Positions 19,937 to 27,894 of a stretch of 64,000 bases of DNA are shown here, piece by piece. A program made the translations under genes and the position numbers. The first letter of the stretch is position 1. The number at the start of each line of letters is the position of its first letter. The stretch spans positions 6,448,001 through 6,512,000 of the forward strand of contig NZ_CP109055.1 in the NCBI RefSeq assembly GCF_035975855.1, given 5' to 3'. The notes beneath the pieces were generated by a model that was not told the DNA's origin, searched no databases, and worked only from the letters and a program-made list of their open reading frames with translations. This DNA is from Streptomyces sp. NBC_01304 (GTDB lineage: Bacteria; Actinomycetota; Actinomycetes; Streptomycetales; Streptomycetaceae).

Positions 19937-20947
19937 CTAGTTCACTCCCCCACCGGAAGTCCCGGAAGTCACCGGGACGGCGTGCGCGAAGCCGCCGTCC
20001 ACCATCAGGTTCGCCACGGTCTCCAGCTCCGGCGGATTGCCGGCGAGCCGGGACAGGAACGCGTCGAAGTCGTCGCCGCAGGGCAGCAGCAGGCGCTGGA
20101 CGCGCTCCGCCACCGACCAGCCGGTCGTGTCGCCGTTGTCCCGGGCGTCGTCGTACGCGCAGAACCAGACCGAGCCGATCCGCTCGCCCCTGACCTTCAC
20201 GGCCAGGATGCCGCCCTGGACGAAGCCGACGCCCAGGTAGTCCTTGGTCAGGTGGTCGCGCAGGCACTTGTTGACGTAGAAGAGGTCGTTGACCGCGGCC
20301 TCGTCGCGCACCGTGAAGAACGGCTGGTCGACGAGGAGGCCGAGCTCCGCGTCGAGCGCGGCGCCGACCGGGGCGCAGCCGCCGGCCGCCTTCAGGAACG
20401 CGCGGTACGCGCCGGGCAGCCGGTAGCCGAGGTCCTCCTCGACGCCCTGCAGCTGCTGCTCGCTCACCGCGACCGTCGACTTGGGCAGGCCGAAGTGCGC
20501 GGGCCGGGTCTCCTGCAGCGGGCGGGTGCCGCGCTTGTGCTGGTCGACCTGGGCCGTGGCGAGCCCGCCGTGGTGCCGCAGGAGCGCCTTGACCTCGACG
20601 GGGATCAGTTCCATGCGGCGGGTGCCGGGGACGTGGTGCCAGGTCCAGCCGTGCGGGGTCGCGACGGCCGGGATGGTGTCCCACAGGGAGTGCCCGTCGG
20701 CGGCCAGGGCGGCGTTCGCCGACACGTAGTCCGTCAGACGCAGCTCGTCGACGCCGAAGCCCTCCGGCGGATCGGCGATCTCGGCCGCGGCACGGGCGTA
20801 CGGCGAGAAGTCCGGGTAGCCCTGCTCGTCCACGCGCACGCCGCGCGGGTGCCGGGACTTCCTGACCGGGTCCGGGAAGAGCACGAGCTGCCCGGCGTAG
20901 GCCGCGTTCGGCGGCGCAGCCTGCTGCCCGAGCCGACCTGTCGTCAT
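19937..20947 (-). CDS. WHH nuclease-like domain fused to SMI1/KNR4 (SUKH-1) domain
   Basis: This 336-aa protein joins a toxin-like half and an immunity-like half. Residues about 98-128 carry HGWTWHHVPGTRRMELIPVE and then RHHGG, the pattern of WHH-type HNH/EndoVII nucleases. The His that I expect between these motifs is Lys120. Residues about 160-330 look like SMI1/KNR4 (DLGYRLPGAYRAFLKAAGG...GDTTGWSVAERV). ATG 20947 follows a G-rich site. There is no secretion signal. It is the first gene of the minus-strand operon with the 937-aa protein. Nuclease activity is uncertain. Confidence 0.7.
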   Translation of the reverse strand: MTTGRLGQQAAPPNAAYAGQLVLFPDPVRKSRHPRGVRVDEQGYPDFSPYARAAAEIADPPEGFGVDELRLTDYVSANAALAADGHSLWDTIPAVATPHGWTWHHVPGTRRMELIPVEVKALLRHHGGLATAQVDQHKRGTRPLQETRPAHFGLPKSTVAVSEQQLQGVEEDLGYRLPGAYRAFLKAAGGCAPVGAALDAELGLLVDQPFFTVRDEAAVNDLFYVNKCLRDHLTKDYLGVGFVQGGILAVKVRGERIGSVWFCAYDDARDNGDTTGWSVAERVQRLLLPCGDDFDAFLSRLAGNPPELETVANLMVDGGFAHAVPVTSGTSGGGVN

Positions 20948-21206
20948 GGCGGTTGCCCCCTGCGGCACTGTGTACGGATCGTGGTTGGCCAACAGCCTAT
21001 GTCCTTGCCCACGGCCGGTCACCGGGCCGCCACTTCCGTGACCAGCGGTCACTCCCTCGTGACACTGAGACGAAAGCCACACATGACACACAGCCTCAGC
21101 TTCCGTACCAGGCACCCCATTTGGCAGGCTGTCCCCGCACTCGGGGGAGTGCCGACGCGCGGCCACAGCCGCAGGCACGGCAGGTAAGGGGAGGGGACGC
21201 AGCTCT

Positions 21207-21746
21207 ATGCAGGCGGCACATACAGGAGCACCACAGTCAGCAGCACACGGACATACGGCCGGGGATCCCCGGCTGAACTGGGGCGGCACGGACACGTCCC
21301 GTCCGCCGGAGATCCGGTTCCGGCGCGACGGCATCCTGCCCACCGTGGCCGCCGCCCTCTCGGTGCGCGGCGAGACCCTCACCAGCACGGCCGGGCGCGG
21401 GGACACCGCCCCGGAACTGCATCCGCTCGTGCAGGACTTTCTCGATACGTTGACGAGCGGGCAGCGCGACAGGTTCACCGGGCGATGTCCCGAGGCGATC
21501 CTGCTCTCCCGGCACCTCACCGCCTTCGAGGCCGCCCGCTCCAAGCGGGCCCAGCGCAAGGCGCTCACGCCGAGCGAGGCCCGCAAGTCCCTGAAGAACG
21601 CCAAGCTGACCACGCGCCGCATCCGCGAGGCCGGCGATCCGCTGCACGGCGGCTTCGCCCCGCCCTGCCGTTCCTGCTCCGCGCTGACGGCGCACTTCGG
21701 CGTACGGGTCGTGACACCCCCCTCAAGTCCGGAGAGTTCCAGCTGA
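21207..21746 (+). CDS. YwqJ-like putative deaminase
   Basis: This 179-aa protein carries both halves of a zinc-deaminase site: Cys94-Pro-Glu96 (GRCPEAILLS) and Pro-Cys154-Arg-Ser-Cys157 (APPCRSCSALTAHFGV). This matches the C/H-x-E plus PCxxC pattern of YwqJ-type deaminases, found at the tips of polymorphic toxins. Here the domain stands alone after about 60 disordered residues, with no leader. ATG 21207 has GGGGAGGGG upstream. It overlaps the SUKH-3 gene by 1 nt and diverges from the WHH-SUKH operon. The target, nucleotide or nucleic acid, is unknown. Confidence 0.75.
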   Translation: MQAAHTGAPQSAAHGHTAGDPRLNWGGTDTSRPPEIRFRRDGILPTVAAALSVRGETLTSTAGRGDTAPELHPLVQDFLDTLTSGQRDRFTGRCPEAILLSRHLTAFEAARSKRAQRKALTPSEARKSLKNAKLTTRRIREAGDPLHGGFAPPCRSCSALTAHFGVRVVTPPSSPESSS

Positions 21747-22240
21747 TGTCGGTCGACCGCACCTCGACGACCCGTTTTCCCGTCACCGTCGACGCCGCGC
21801 TGCGCGAGGCGGGCTGGCAGCCGGGCCGCTGGGACATCAAGCAGGCCGAGTACTGGGCGGACGCCCTGCGCTCCCACGAGTCCTCGGCGGGGCACCGGCA
21901 CGCGGTGTTCCCGGCCGCGGTCGAGGCCTGGGCGGAGTTCGGCGGGCTGCGGGTGACCCCGCTGGGCGCCGGCCGCCAGATCGCGCCGGCCCAGCTCGCC
22001 TTCGACCCGCTGGCCGGGCTGCACATGGCGCGCACGCTGGGTGACCTGGGGCGGGCGCTGGACACCGACGTGTGCCCGCTGGGCGCGGAGGGCGAGAGCC
22101 AGGCGGTCCTCGCGATCGACGCGGAGGGGCGGGTGTACTCGCTCGACCACAGCGGCGACTGGTTCATCGGGGCGGACATCGACCAGGCCCTCGCGACGCT
22201 GGTGTCGGGGGCCATGCCGGTGCGGCTTGCCATGAGCTGA
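21746..22240 (+). CDS. SUKH-3 family putative immunity protein
   Basis: This 164-aa protein resembles SUKH-3: EAGWQPGRWDIKQAEYW at the start, AVEAWAEFGGLRV in the middle, and DAEGRVYSLDHSGDWFIGADIDQAL at the end. SUKH proteins are known immunity partners of nuclease and deaminase toxins. Its ATG overlaps the stop of the YwqJ-like gene (TGATG), as expected for a toxin-immunity pair made in fixed ratio. The stop lies in the first unit of a small tandem repeat. Confidence 0.8.
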   Translation: MSVDRTSTTRFPVTVDAALREAGWQPGRWDIKQAEYWADALRSHESSAGHRHAVFPAAVEAWAEFGGLRVTPLGAGRQIAPAQLAFDPLAGLHMARTLGDLGRALDTDVCPLGAEGESQAVLAIDAEGRVYSLDHSGDWFIGADIDQALATLVSGAMPVRLAMS

Positions 22241-22278
22241 GCCTGCGGGGCCGGCGTGAGCTGAGCCTGCGGGGCCGG
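22234..22278. repeat. Two-copy 24-bp tandem repeat at the SUKH-3 stop
   Basis: GAGCTGAGCCTGCGGGGCCG, plus a final G, occurs at 22234-22254 and again at 22258-22278, spaced by cgt. The SUKH-3 stop codon is inside the first copy. Confidence 0.85.
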
Positions 22279-22415
22279 TCATGAGCGGAAACTCCAGGGC
22301 CCTGCCGGCCGTGGGCTGAAACTCCTGGTCCCGGTGTGGGGTGCGCCGCGTGATGTCGCGGGCGCCACCAAAACTCACCGGAAATCTTCGCGCGCCCGCC
22401 CGTAGGCTGGAAGAC

Positions 22416-23729
22416 ATGACCACTACGGGGGTAGACCACCAAGAAGCGGCCGGGGGGCCGTGGTGGTGGTGGGGGCGGCGCCGCAGTGCCGCGCTCGACA
22501 TCGGACTGGCCGCGCTTTCCGCGGTCGAGTGCGCGTTTGAGGGGATCGCGTTCGCGGACAAGACGGGCCTGCCGTTCCCGATAGGCCTGGCCTTCGGGCT
22601 GCTCGCGGGCTCGGTCCTGGTGCTGCGACGGCGCTGGCCGATCGTGGTCGTGCTCGTCTCCATCGCGGTGACGCCGGCCGCCATGGGCTTCCTGCTGACG
22701 GTCGTCGGCCTCTACACACTGGCCGCGTCCGACGTGCCGCGCCGCATCACCGGGGCCCTCGCGGGCATGTCCCTCGCCGGGACCATGATCGTGACCGTCG
22801 TCCGCTCCCAGCAGGACTCGGGGCACAGCGAGCTGCAGGTCGGCTCGTGGGTCGTGCCGCTCATCGCGATCTTCGCGTCCCTGGGCGTGACCCTGGCCCC
22901 GCTGCTCTGCGGCCTCTACATCGGCGCCCGGCGCCGCCTCATGGAGTCCCTGCACGAGCGCAACGACAGCCTGGAACGGGAGCTGCAGCTGCTCGCCGAG
23001 CGGGCCGAGGAGCGTGCGGAATGGGCGCGGGGCGAGGAGCGCACCCGCATCGCCCGCGAGATGCACGACGTCGTCGCCCACCGGGTCAGCCTCATGGTCG
23101 TGCACGCCGCGGCGCTGCAGGCCGTGGCCCGCAAGGACCCCGAGAAGGCGGTCAAGAACGCGGCGCTCGTCGGCGACATGGGCCGCCAGGCGCTGACCGA
23201 GCTGCGCGAGATGCTCGGCGTGCTGCGTACGACACCGGAGGCGGCCGCAGCGGCTGCCGCGCCCGTCGTCCCGCTGGCCGCCGTGGGCGAGGCGGCCGCC
23301 GCCGCTGCCTCGCGCGCCGAGAGCGAGGAGGGCCAGGACGGGCCCTGCCTCGCCGAGCTGGAGGTGCTCGTCGGGCAGTCCCAGGCGGCCGGGATGGCGG
23401 TCGACCTCACGGTCGAGGGCGACCCGGTCGGCTATCTCCCGGAGGTCGAGCAGACCGCGTACCGCGTGATCCAGGAGGGCCTGACGAACGTGCACAAGCA
23501 CGCGCCGGGCGCGAAGACGCGCGTACGGGTGGCGCACCGCGGGTCGGAGATCGCCATGCAGGTCGAGAACGGGCCCGCACCCGAGGGCGGCTCCGACGCG
23601 GGGCTGCCGTCCGGCGGGAACGGGTTGATCGGCATGCGGGAGCGTGTTGCCGCGCTGGGCGGGGTGTTCGTGTCGGGGCCGACGGACGCGGGCGGGTTCC
23701 GGGTGTCGGCGGTTATTCCGGCTCGGTGA
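22416..23729 (+). CDS. Orphan sensor histidine kinase (HisKA_3 type)
   Basis: This 437-aa kinase has four to five N-terminal membrane helices (residues about 25-180), a short coiled coil, then the phospho-acceptor block RIAREMHDVVAHRVSLMVVHA with His217. A reduced ATPase domain follows (VIQEGLTNVHKHAPGA, then GGNGLIGMRERV). This class pairs with NarL-type response regulators, yet none is adjacent; the closest is the atypical regulator at 4808. ATG 22416 lies 7 nt after a TAGGCT -10 box (22403-22408), so the transcript is probably leaderless. Confidence 0.9.
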   Translation: MTTTGVDHQEAAGGPWWWWGRRRSAALDIGLAALSAVECAFEGIAFADKTGLPFPIGLAFGLLAGSVLVLRRRWPIVVVLVSIAVTPAAMGFLLTVVGLYTLAASDVPRRITGALAGMSLAGTMIVTVVRSQQDSGHSELQVGSWVVPLIAIFASLGVTLAPLLCGLYIGARRRLMESLHERNDSLERELQLLAERAEERAEWARGEERTRIAREMHDVVAHRVSLMVVHAAALQAVARKDPEKAVKNAALVGDMGRQALTELREMLGVLRTTPEAAAAAAAPVVPLAAVGEAAAAAASRAESEEGQDGPCLAELEVLVGQSQAAGMAVDLTVEGDPVGYLPEVEQTAYRVIQEGLTNVHKHAPGAKTRVRVAHRGSEIAMQVENGPAPEGGSDAGLPSGGNGLIGMRERVAALGGVFVSGPTDAGGFRVSAVIPAR

Positions 23730-23865
23730 CTTTCGCCCCGCCCCGCCCCTTCCCGTAAGGCTGCGCCGCCTTCCGCCCTGCGGGCGGTGTCCTCAAACGC
23801 CGGACGGGCTGAGGAGATGTGCGGCGGGGCTTGATAAATCAGCCCGTACGGCGCTTGAGGGCTTT
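23730..23865. repeat. Dispersed intergenic repeat, copy 2
   Basis: The element starts at the kinase stop with the C-rich run, hairpin CCGCCCTGCGGGCGG and the core TGTCCTCAAACGCCGGACGG. A degraded second arm facing the other way (aatcagcccgtacggcgcttgaggg) lies at about 23838-23862. The rest of the gap to 24010 shows only the promoter of the next gene. Confidence 0.8.
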
Positions 23866-24010
23866 CAGGAAGGGGGAAATTCCGTTTCTGCCACGTTTTG
23901 GCGCATCCTTGCTCACGTACACATCGTGGAGTGTCGCGTTATGGGCGACTGATGACGTTCCGCCAGGATGTGCGACGACTCGGGTTGTCCGTCGGAGAGG
24001 AGCCGCAGAG

Positions 24011-24952
24011 ATGAGCAGTGCAACGGCACCGCACACGCATGGTCTGACCGCAGTACGCGGTCGCGGCTACCACCCCGGCCAGGTGGACGGCGCCCTCGCG
24101 CGGCTGTCCCGCGACCGCGACGACGCGTGGGAACGCGCCGCCCGGCTGACCGTCCTGGCCAAGGAGATGGAGGCCGAGGCGCAGCGGCTCGCGCAGACCG
24201 TGGCGCAGCTCGCCCCGCAGACGTACGACACCCTCGGCGAGCGCGCCGTGCACCTGCTCGCCACCGTCCAGGAGGAGGCGGACGCGGTGCGTGCCGCGGC
24301 CCGGGACGAGGCGCAGCGCCTGACCGACTCCGCCGCGGGCGCCGCCCGTGAACTGCAGGAGGCGGCACGTGCGTACGCCGACTCGGTGCGCGGCGACGCG
24401 GAGGAGCGGGCCCGCCAGCTGCTGCTCGCCGCGCAGGGGACGGCCGACGAGGAGCGCACGACCGTGCGCCGCGAGGTCAAGGAGCGGCGCGGCGAGGCGC
24501 TCGCGGCGCTGCGCGAGATGCGCGAGCGCGGCGAGGCGACGCTGAGCGAGCTGGGCAAGGAGCAGGCCGAGCGCTGGGACGCGGAGGACCGGACGGAGGC
24601 CGAGCGGGAGGCCGCCCTCGACGCCCGTCACGTCGAACTCACGGCGGCCGCCGAGGCCCAACTGTCGGAGGCCAAGCGCGCGTTCTCGGAGGCGGAGGAG
24701 TCGGCGCGGCACGGGCAGGAGGACGCGGAGGCGCGCGGTGCCGAGCTGGTGTCGCAGGCCCGGATGCGGGGGGAGCGCATCGAGCGGGAGACCGAGCGGG
24801 TGCTGCGCGAGCACGCGGAGGCGGGGGAGGAGTTGCGGGCTCACATGGACCATGTGCGCAGCAGTCTGGCCTCGCTCACCGGGCGGGTGGCGCCTGCCTC
24901 CGGTGAGGAGGGCGGGACTGTTCCTGGTCCTGCGGACGGGTCTGATGCTTAG
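24011..24952 (+). CDS. Coiled-coil protein (often named cellulose-binding; DivIVA-like layout)
   Basis: This 313-aa protein has a short N-terminal domain (GLTAVRGRGYHPGQVDGALARL) that resembles the start of DivIVA-type proteins. An almost continuous Ala/Glu/Arg-rich coiled coil follows to residue 285, with a Pro/Gly tail. Relatives in Streptomyces are often called cellulose-binding proteins, but the sequence suggests a cytoskeletal or polar scaffold. ATG 24011 has GAGAGGAG upstream. It is monocistronic. Confidence 0.75.
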   Translation: MSSATAPHTHGLTAVRGRGYHPGQVDGALARLSRDRDDAWERAARLTVLAKEMEAEAQRLAQTVAQLAPQTYDTLGERAVHLLATVQEEADAVRAAARDEAQRLTDSAAGAARELQEAARAYADSVRGDAEERARQLLLAAQGTADEERTTVRREVKERRGEALAALREMRERGEATLSELGKEQAERWDAEDRTEAEREAALDARHVELTAAAEAQLSEAKRAFSEAEESARHGQEDAEARGAELVSQARMRGERIERETERVLREHAEAGEELRAHMDHVRSSLASLTGRVAPASGEEGGTVPGPADGSDA

Positions 24953-25054
24953 GCCTACGGCCTGAGGCTTGCGGTTACCGGCAGGCGGTACCGGTCCTGT
25001 GCCAGCCATACGTTCAGCGCACTCGGCACCTTCGCGCTGTGCCCACCCGTTCCG

Positions 25055-25134
25055 CCCTGCGGAACGACTGCCCACAGCGGGGGGCGGGAACGAGAGGGCG
25101 GGCCATTCCCTGCGGAACGACTGCCCACAGCGGG
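25055..25134. repeat. Two 27-bp direct repeats after the coiled-coil gene
   Basis: The unit beginning CCCTGCGGAACGACTGCCCA and ending CAGCGGG occurs at 25055-25081 and 25108-25134. Outer segments cacccgttcc and ggaacgggtg can pair, so the block may fold into a large hairpin between two convergent genes. Confidence 0.8.
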
Positions 25135-25153
25135 AACGGGTGCGGGCGTGCGT

Positions 25154-26728
25154 CTACTTCAGGACCGGGAAGCGTCGCGGGGCCACGAAGATCAGGACCA
25201 GCAAGGACAGGGCTGCCGCGGCCGCCGCCCCCAGGAAGACCCAGTCCACCGCCGCGTCCACCGCCTGCCGCAGGTGATCCGCGTCGGGGCCCGGATGGTC
25301 CAGCGAGCGGGCCACCGAGTCGAGGTCCCCCGAGCCCGAGCCTCCGAGGCGGGAGCTCAGCACCCCGTTGGCGATCGCCCCGAACAGCGCCGCGCCGACC
25401 GTCTGGCCGATCTGGCGGCAGAACAGGACCGAGGCCGTCGTCGTGCCGCGCTCCGACCAGCCGACCGTCGACTGGACGCCGACGATCAGCGGGAGTTGGA
25501 ACAGGCCCAGTGACGCGCCGAGCAGCAGCATGAGGAGGGCCGGCTGCCAGGCCGCTCCGGGATAGGGGAGCAACTGGAAGGCCACCAGGATCGCCGTGGC
25601 CGCGCTCATGCCGATGATCGCCGTGTTGCGGAAGCCGATCCGGGTGTAGACGTGCTGGCTCAGGGCGGCGGAGAGCGGCCAGCTCAGGATCATGGCGGAG
25701 AGGACGAACCCGGCGGCGGTGGGGTCGAGTTGAAGGACCGACTGGGCGTACGTGGGCAGGAAGACCGTGGGTGCGACCATCATCAGGCCCAGCGCGCCGA
25801 GCGCCAGATTGACCGCCGCGATCGTGCGGCGCTTCCAGACCCAGCCGGGGATGATCGGCTCCTCGGCCCGCCGTTCGATGACGACCGTGGCCACGACGAG
25901 CAGAGCTCCCGCCCCGAACAGCAGCAGCGAAGGCGCCGAGAGCCAGGGCCAGGCCACCCCGCCCTGCACCAGCGCGGTGATGAGTACACCGCCGCACGCG
26001 AAGACGGACAGCGCGCCCGCCCAGTCGATCCGGCCCCGCTGGCTCCGGTCGCGTACCGGCTCATGGAGATGGCGGAGGACGAGCCAGATCGCCACAGCCC
26101 CGAAGGGCAGGTTGATGAGGAAGATCCAGCGCCAGTCCGCGTACCCGGCGAGCACCCCGCCGAGCGCCGGACCCGCGACCGCCGAGGCCGCCCACACCGA
26201 GGACAACTTCGCCTGGATCTTGGGGCGTTCCTTGAGCGGATAGAGGTCGGCGGCCAGCGTCTGGACCGTGCCCTGGATCGCGCCGCCGCCCAGACCCTGG
26301 ACGACGCGGAACGCGATGAGCGACGCCATGTCCCAGGCGCCGGCGCACAGCAGTGAGCCGAGCAGGAAGAGGGCGGTGCCCGCGATCAGGACGGGCTTGC
26401 GGCCGAAGGTGTCGGAGAGCTTGCCGTAGACGGGGAGCGTGACCGTGACGGCGAGCAGATAGCCGGAGAAGAGCCAGGAGAAGACGGAGAAGCCGCCCAG
26501 ATCGCCGACGATCTGCGGGACGGCGGTCGCGATGATCGTGGAGTCGAGGGCGGCGAGCGCCATGGCGAGCATGAGCGCGGCGACGACGGCGCCGCGCCTG
26601 CGGGGGTCCGACTGCGCGGTCGCGGCGGCACTGCCGGATATCTCAGCCGGCCCGCCAGATGCCCCCGCAGCCCCGCCGGATATCTCCGCGGATCCGTCGG
26701 CGGTGCCGTCCGCCGTGTCGTCGCTCAC
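25154..26728 (-). CDS. MFS exporter of the DHA2 (14-helix) type
   Basis: This 524-aa protein has about 14 hydrophobic helices after a 45-residue Ser/Gly/Ala-rich tail. Family motifs are visible: LDSTIIATAVPQIVGDLGG in helix 1, YGKLSDTFGRKP in loop 2-3 (motif A) and a motif C-like stretch (ALGGVLAGYADWRWIFLINLPFG). Such proteins export drugs or metabolites with protons. GTG 26728 is preferred to the ATG at 26749 because GAAAGGA lies just before it. No regulator gene is adjacent. Confidence 0.9.
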   Translation of the reverse strand: MSDDTADGTADGSAEISGGAAGASGGPAEISGSAAATAQSDPRRRGAVVAALMLAMALAALDSTIIATAVPQIVGDLGGFSVFSWLFSGYLLAVTVTLPVYGKLSDTFGRKPVLIAGTALFLLGSLLCAGAWDMASLIAFRVVQGLGGGAIQGTVQTLAADLYPLKERPKIQAKLSSVWAASAVAGPALGGVLAGYADWRWIFLINLPFGAVAIWLVLRHLHEPVRDRSQRGRIDWAGALSVFACGGVLITALVQGGVAWPWLSAPSLLLFGAGALLVVATVVIERRAEEPIIPGWVWKRRTIAAVNLALGALGLMMVAPTVFLPTYAQSVLQLDPTAAGFVLSAMILSWPLSAALSQHVYTRIGFRNTAIIGMSAATAILVAFQLLPYPGAAWQPALLMLLLGASLGLFQLPLIVGVQSTVGWSERGTTTASVLFCRQIGQTVGAALFGAIANGVLSSRLGGSGSGDLDSVARSLDHPGPDADHLRQAVDAAVDWVFLGAAAAAALSLLVLIFVAPRRFPVLK

Positions 26729-26833
26729 CGAAGTCCTTTCACCGTGCATCTATTTCCGCCGGGACCAGCTTCTCACTTGCTCCTTACGCAGCGGGAGGGT
26801 GGAGGCTCCCTGACAGCAAGGTCCACCGAGGGG

Positions 26834-26863
26834 TGGACTCCCCTAGGGGAGCCTCCGTACTAC
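26834..26863 (+). promoter_or_regulatory. MerR-type promoter before the ABC transporter
   Basis: The perfect palindrome CTCCCCTAGGGGAG (26838-26851) lies between TGGACT (26834-26839) and TACTAC (26858-26863), an 18-bp spacer. A palindrome inside an over-long spacer is the hallmark of MerR-activated promoters. A second hairpin, GTCCACC/GGTGGAC, overlaps upstream. The flanking gap (26729-27096) shows no gene. Confidence 0.5.
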
Positions 26864-27096
26864 GGGTTGGGGACGGTCCATACCGCTGGAGGATGAGGCG
26901 CCCGGCGCAGGTCCATAGCCTGATTCATGGCCGCAGTTGAGGGCCGGAGTCGAGGTCGCTCGATCGCCGGGGGTGGGGTTTACCCCCGGAAGAAGACTCG
27001 GCCCTGCACCAGCGCGCCCGACCCCCTGACGACACCAGACTTCTCAACGTACGCACACGACTGTGCGCGCGCCGAAACCGATATAGGAGACATACC

Positions 27097-27894
27097 GTGA
27101 CAACCGCAGTAGGCATTCCCAGGCACGAGGGCACGGGAGGCGCTGGAGGGCGTACGGCGGTCGCGGCTCGGGCGCGGCAGGTGGTGAAGGCGTACGGGTC
27201 GGGGGAGACCCGGGTCGTCGCCCTCGATCAGGTCGATGTGGACATCGCGCGCGGCCAGTTCACCGCGATCATGGGCCCGTCCGGCTCCGGCAAGTCGACG
27301 CTGATGCACTGCCTGGCCGGGCTCGACACGGTCACCAGTGGACAGATCTATCTCGATGACACCGAGATCACCGGGCTGAAGGACAAGAAGCTCACGCAGC
27401 TGCGCCGGGACCGGATCGGGTTCATCTTCCAGGCGTTCAACCTGCTGCCCACGCTGAACGCGATAGAGAACATCACGCTGCCGATGGACATCGCCGGCCG
27501 CAAGCCGGACCGGCAGTGGCTGGACCGCGTCGTGCAGACCGTCGGGCTCGCCGACCGGCTCAAGCACCGGCCCACCCAGCTCTCCGGCGGCCAGCAGCAG
27601 CGCGTCGCCGTGGCCCGCGCGCTCGCCGCCCGGCCCGAGATCATCTTCGGTGACGAGCCGACCGGAAACCTCGACTCCCGTGCCGGAGCAGAGGTGTTGG
27701 GCTTCCTGCGGCGCTCCGTGTCCGAGCTCGGCCAGACCATCGTGATGGTCACGCACGACCCGGTGGCGGCGTCGTACGCGGACCGGGTCCTTTACCTCGC
27801 CGACGGCCGGATCGTCGACGAGATGTACAACCCGACCGCCGACCAGGTCCTGGACCGCATGAAGGACTTCGACGCCCGGGGCCGTACGTCATGA
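27097..27894 (+). CDS. ABC transporter ATP-binding protein (MacB/LolD type)
   Basis: This 265-aa ATPase has Walker A GPSGSGKST, Q-loop FQAFNLLPTLN, signature LSGGQQQR, Walker B IIFGDEPTGNLDS and the His switch VTHD. It belongs to the group that powers FtsX/MacB permeases, which move lipoproteins, peptides or drugs outward without membrane crossing by the ATPase. GTG 27097 has AGGAG 7 nt before it. It overlaps the permease by 4 nt. A close paralogue is at 62617. Confidence 0.95.
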   Translation: MTTAVGIPRHEGTGGAGGRTAVAARARQVVKAYGSGETRVVALDQVDVDIARGQFTAIMGPSGSGKSTLMHCLAGLDTVTSGQIYLDDTEITGLKDKKLTQLRRDRIGFIFQAFNLLPTLNAIENITLPMDIAGRKPDRQWLDRVVQTVGLADRLKHRPTQLSGGQQQRVAVARALAARPEIIFGDEPTGNLDSRAGAEVLGFLRRSVSELGQTIVMVTHDPVAASYADRVLYLADGRIVDEMYNPTADQVLDRMKDFDARGRTS

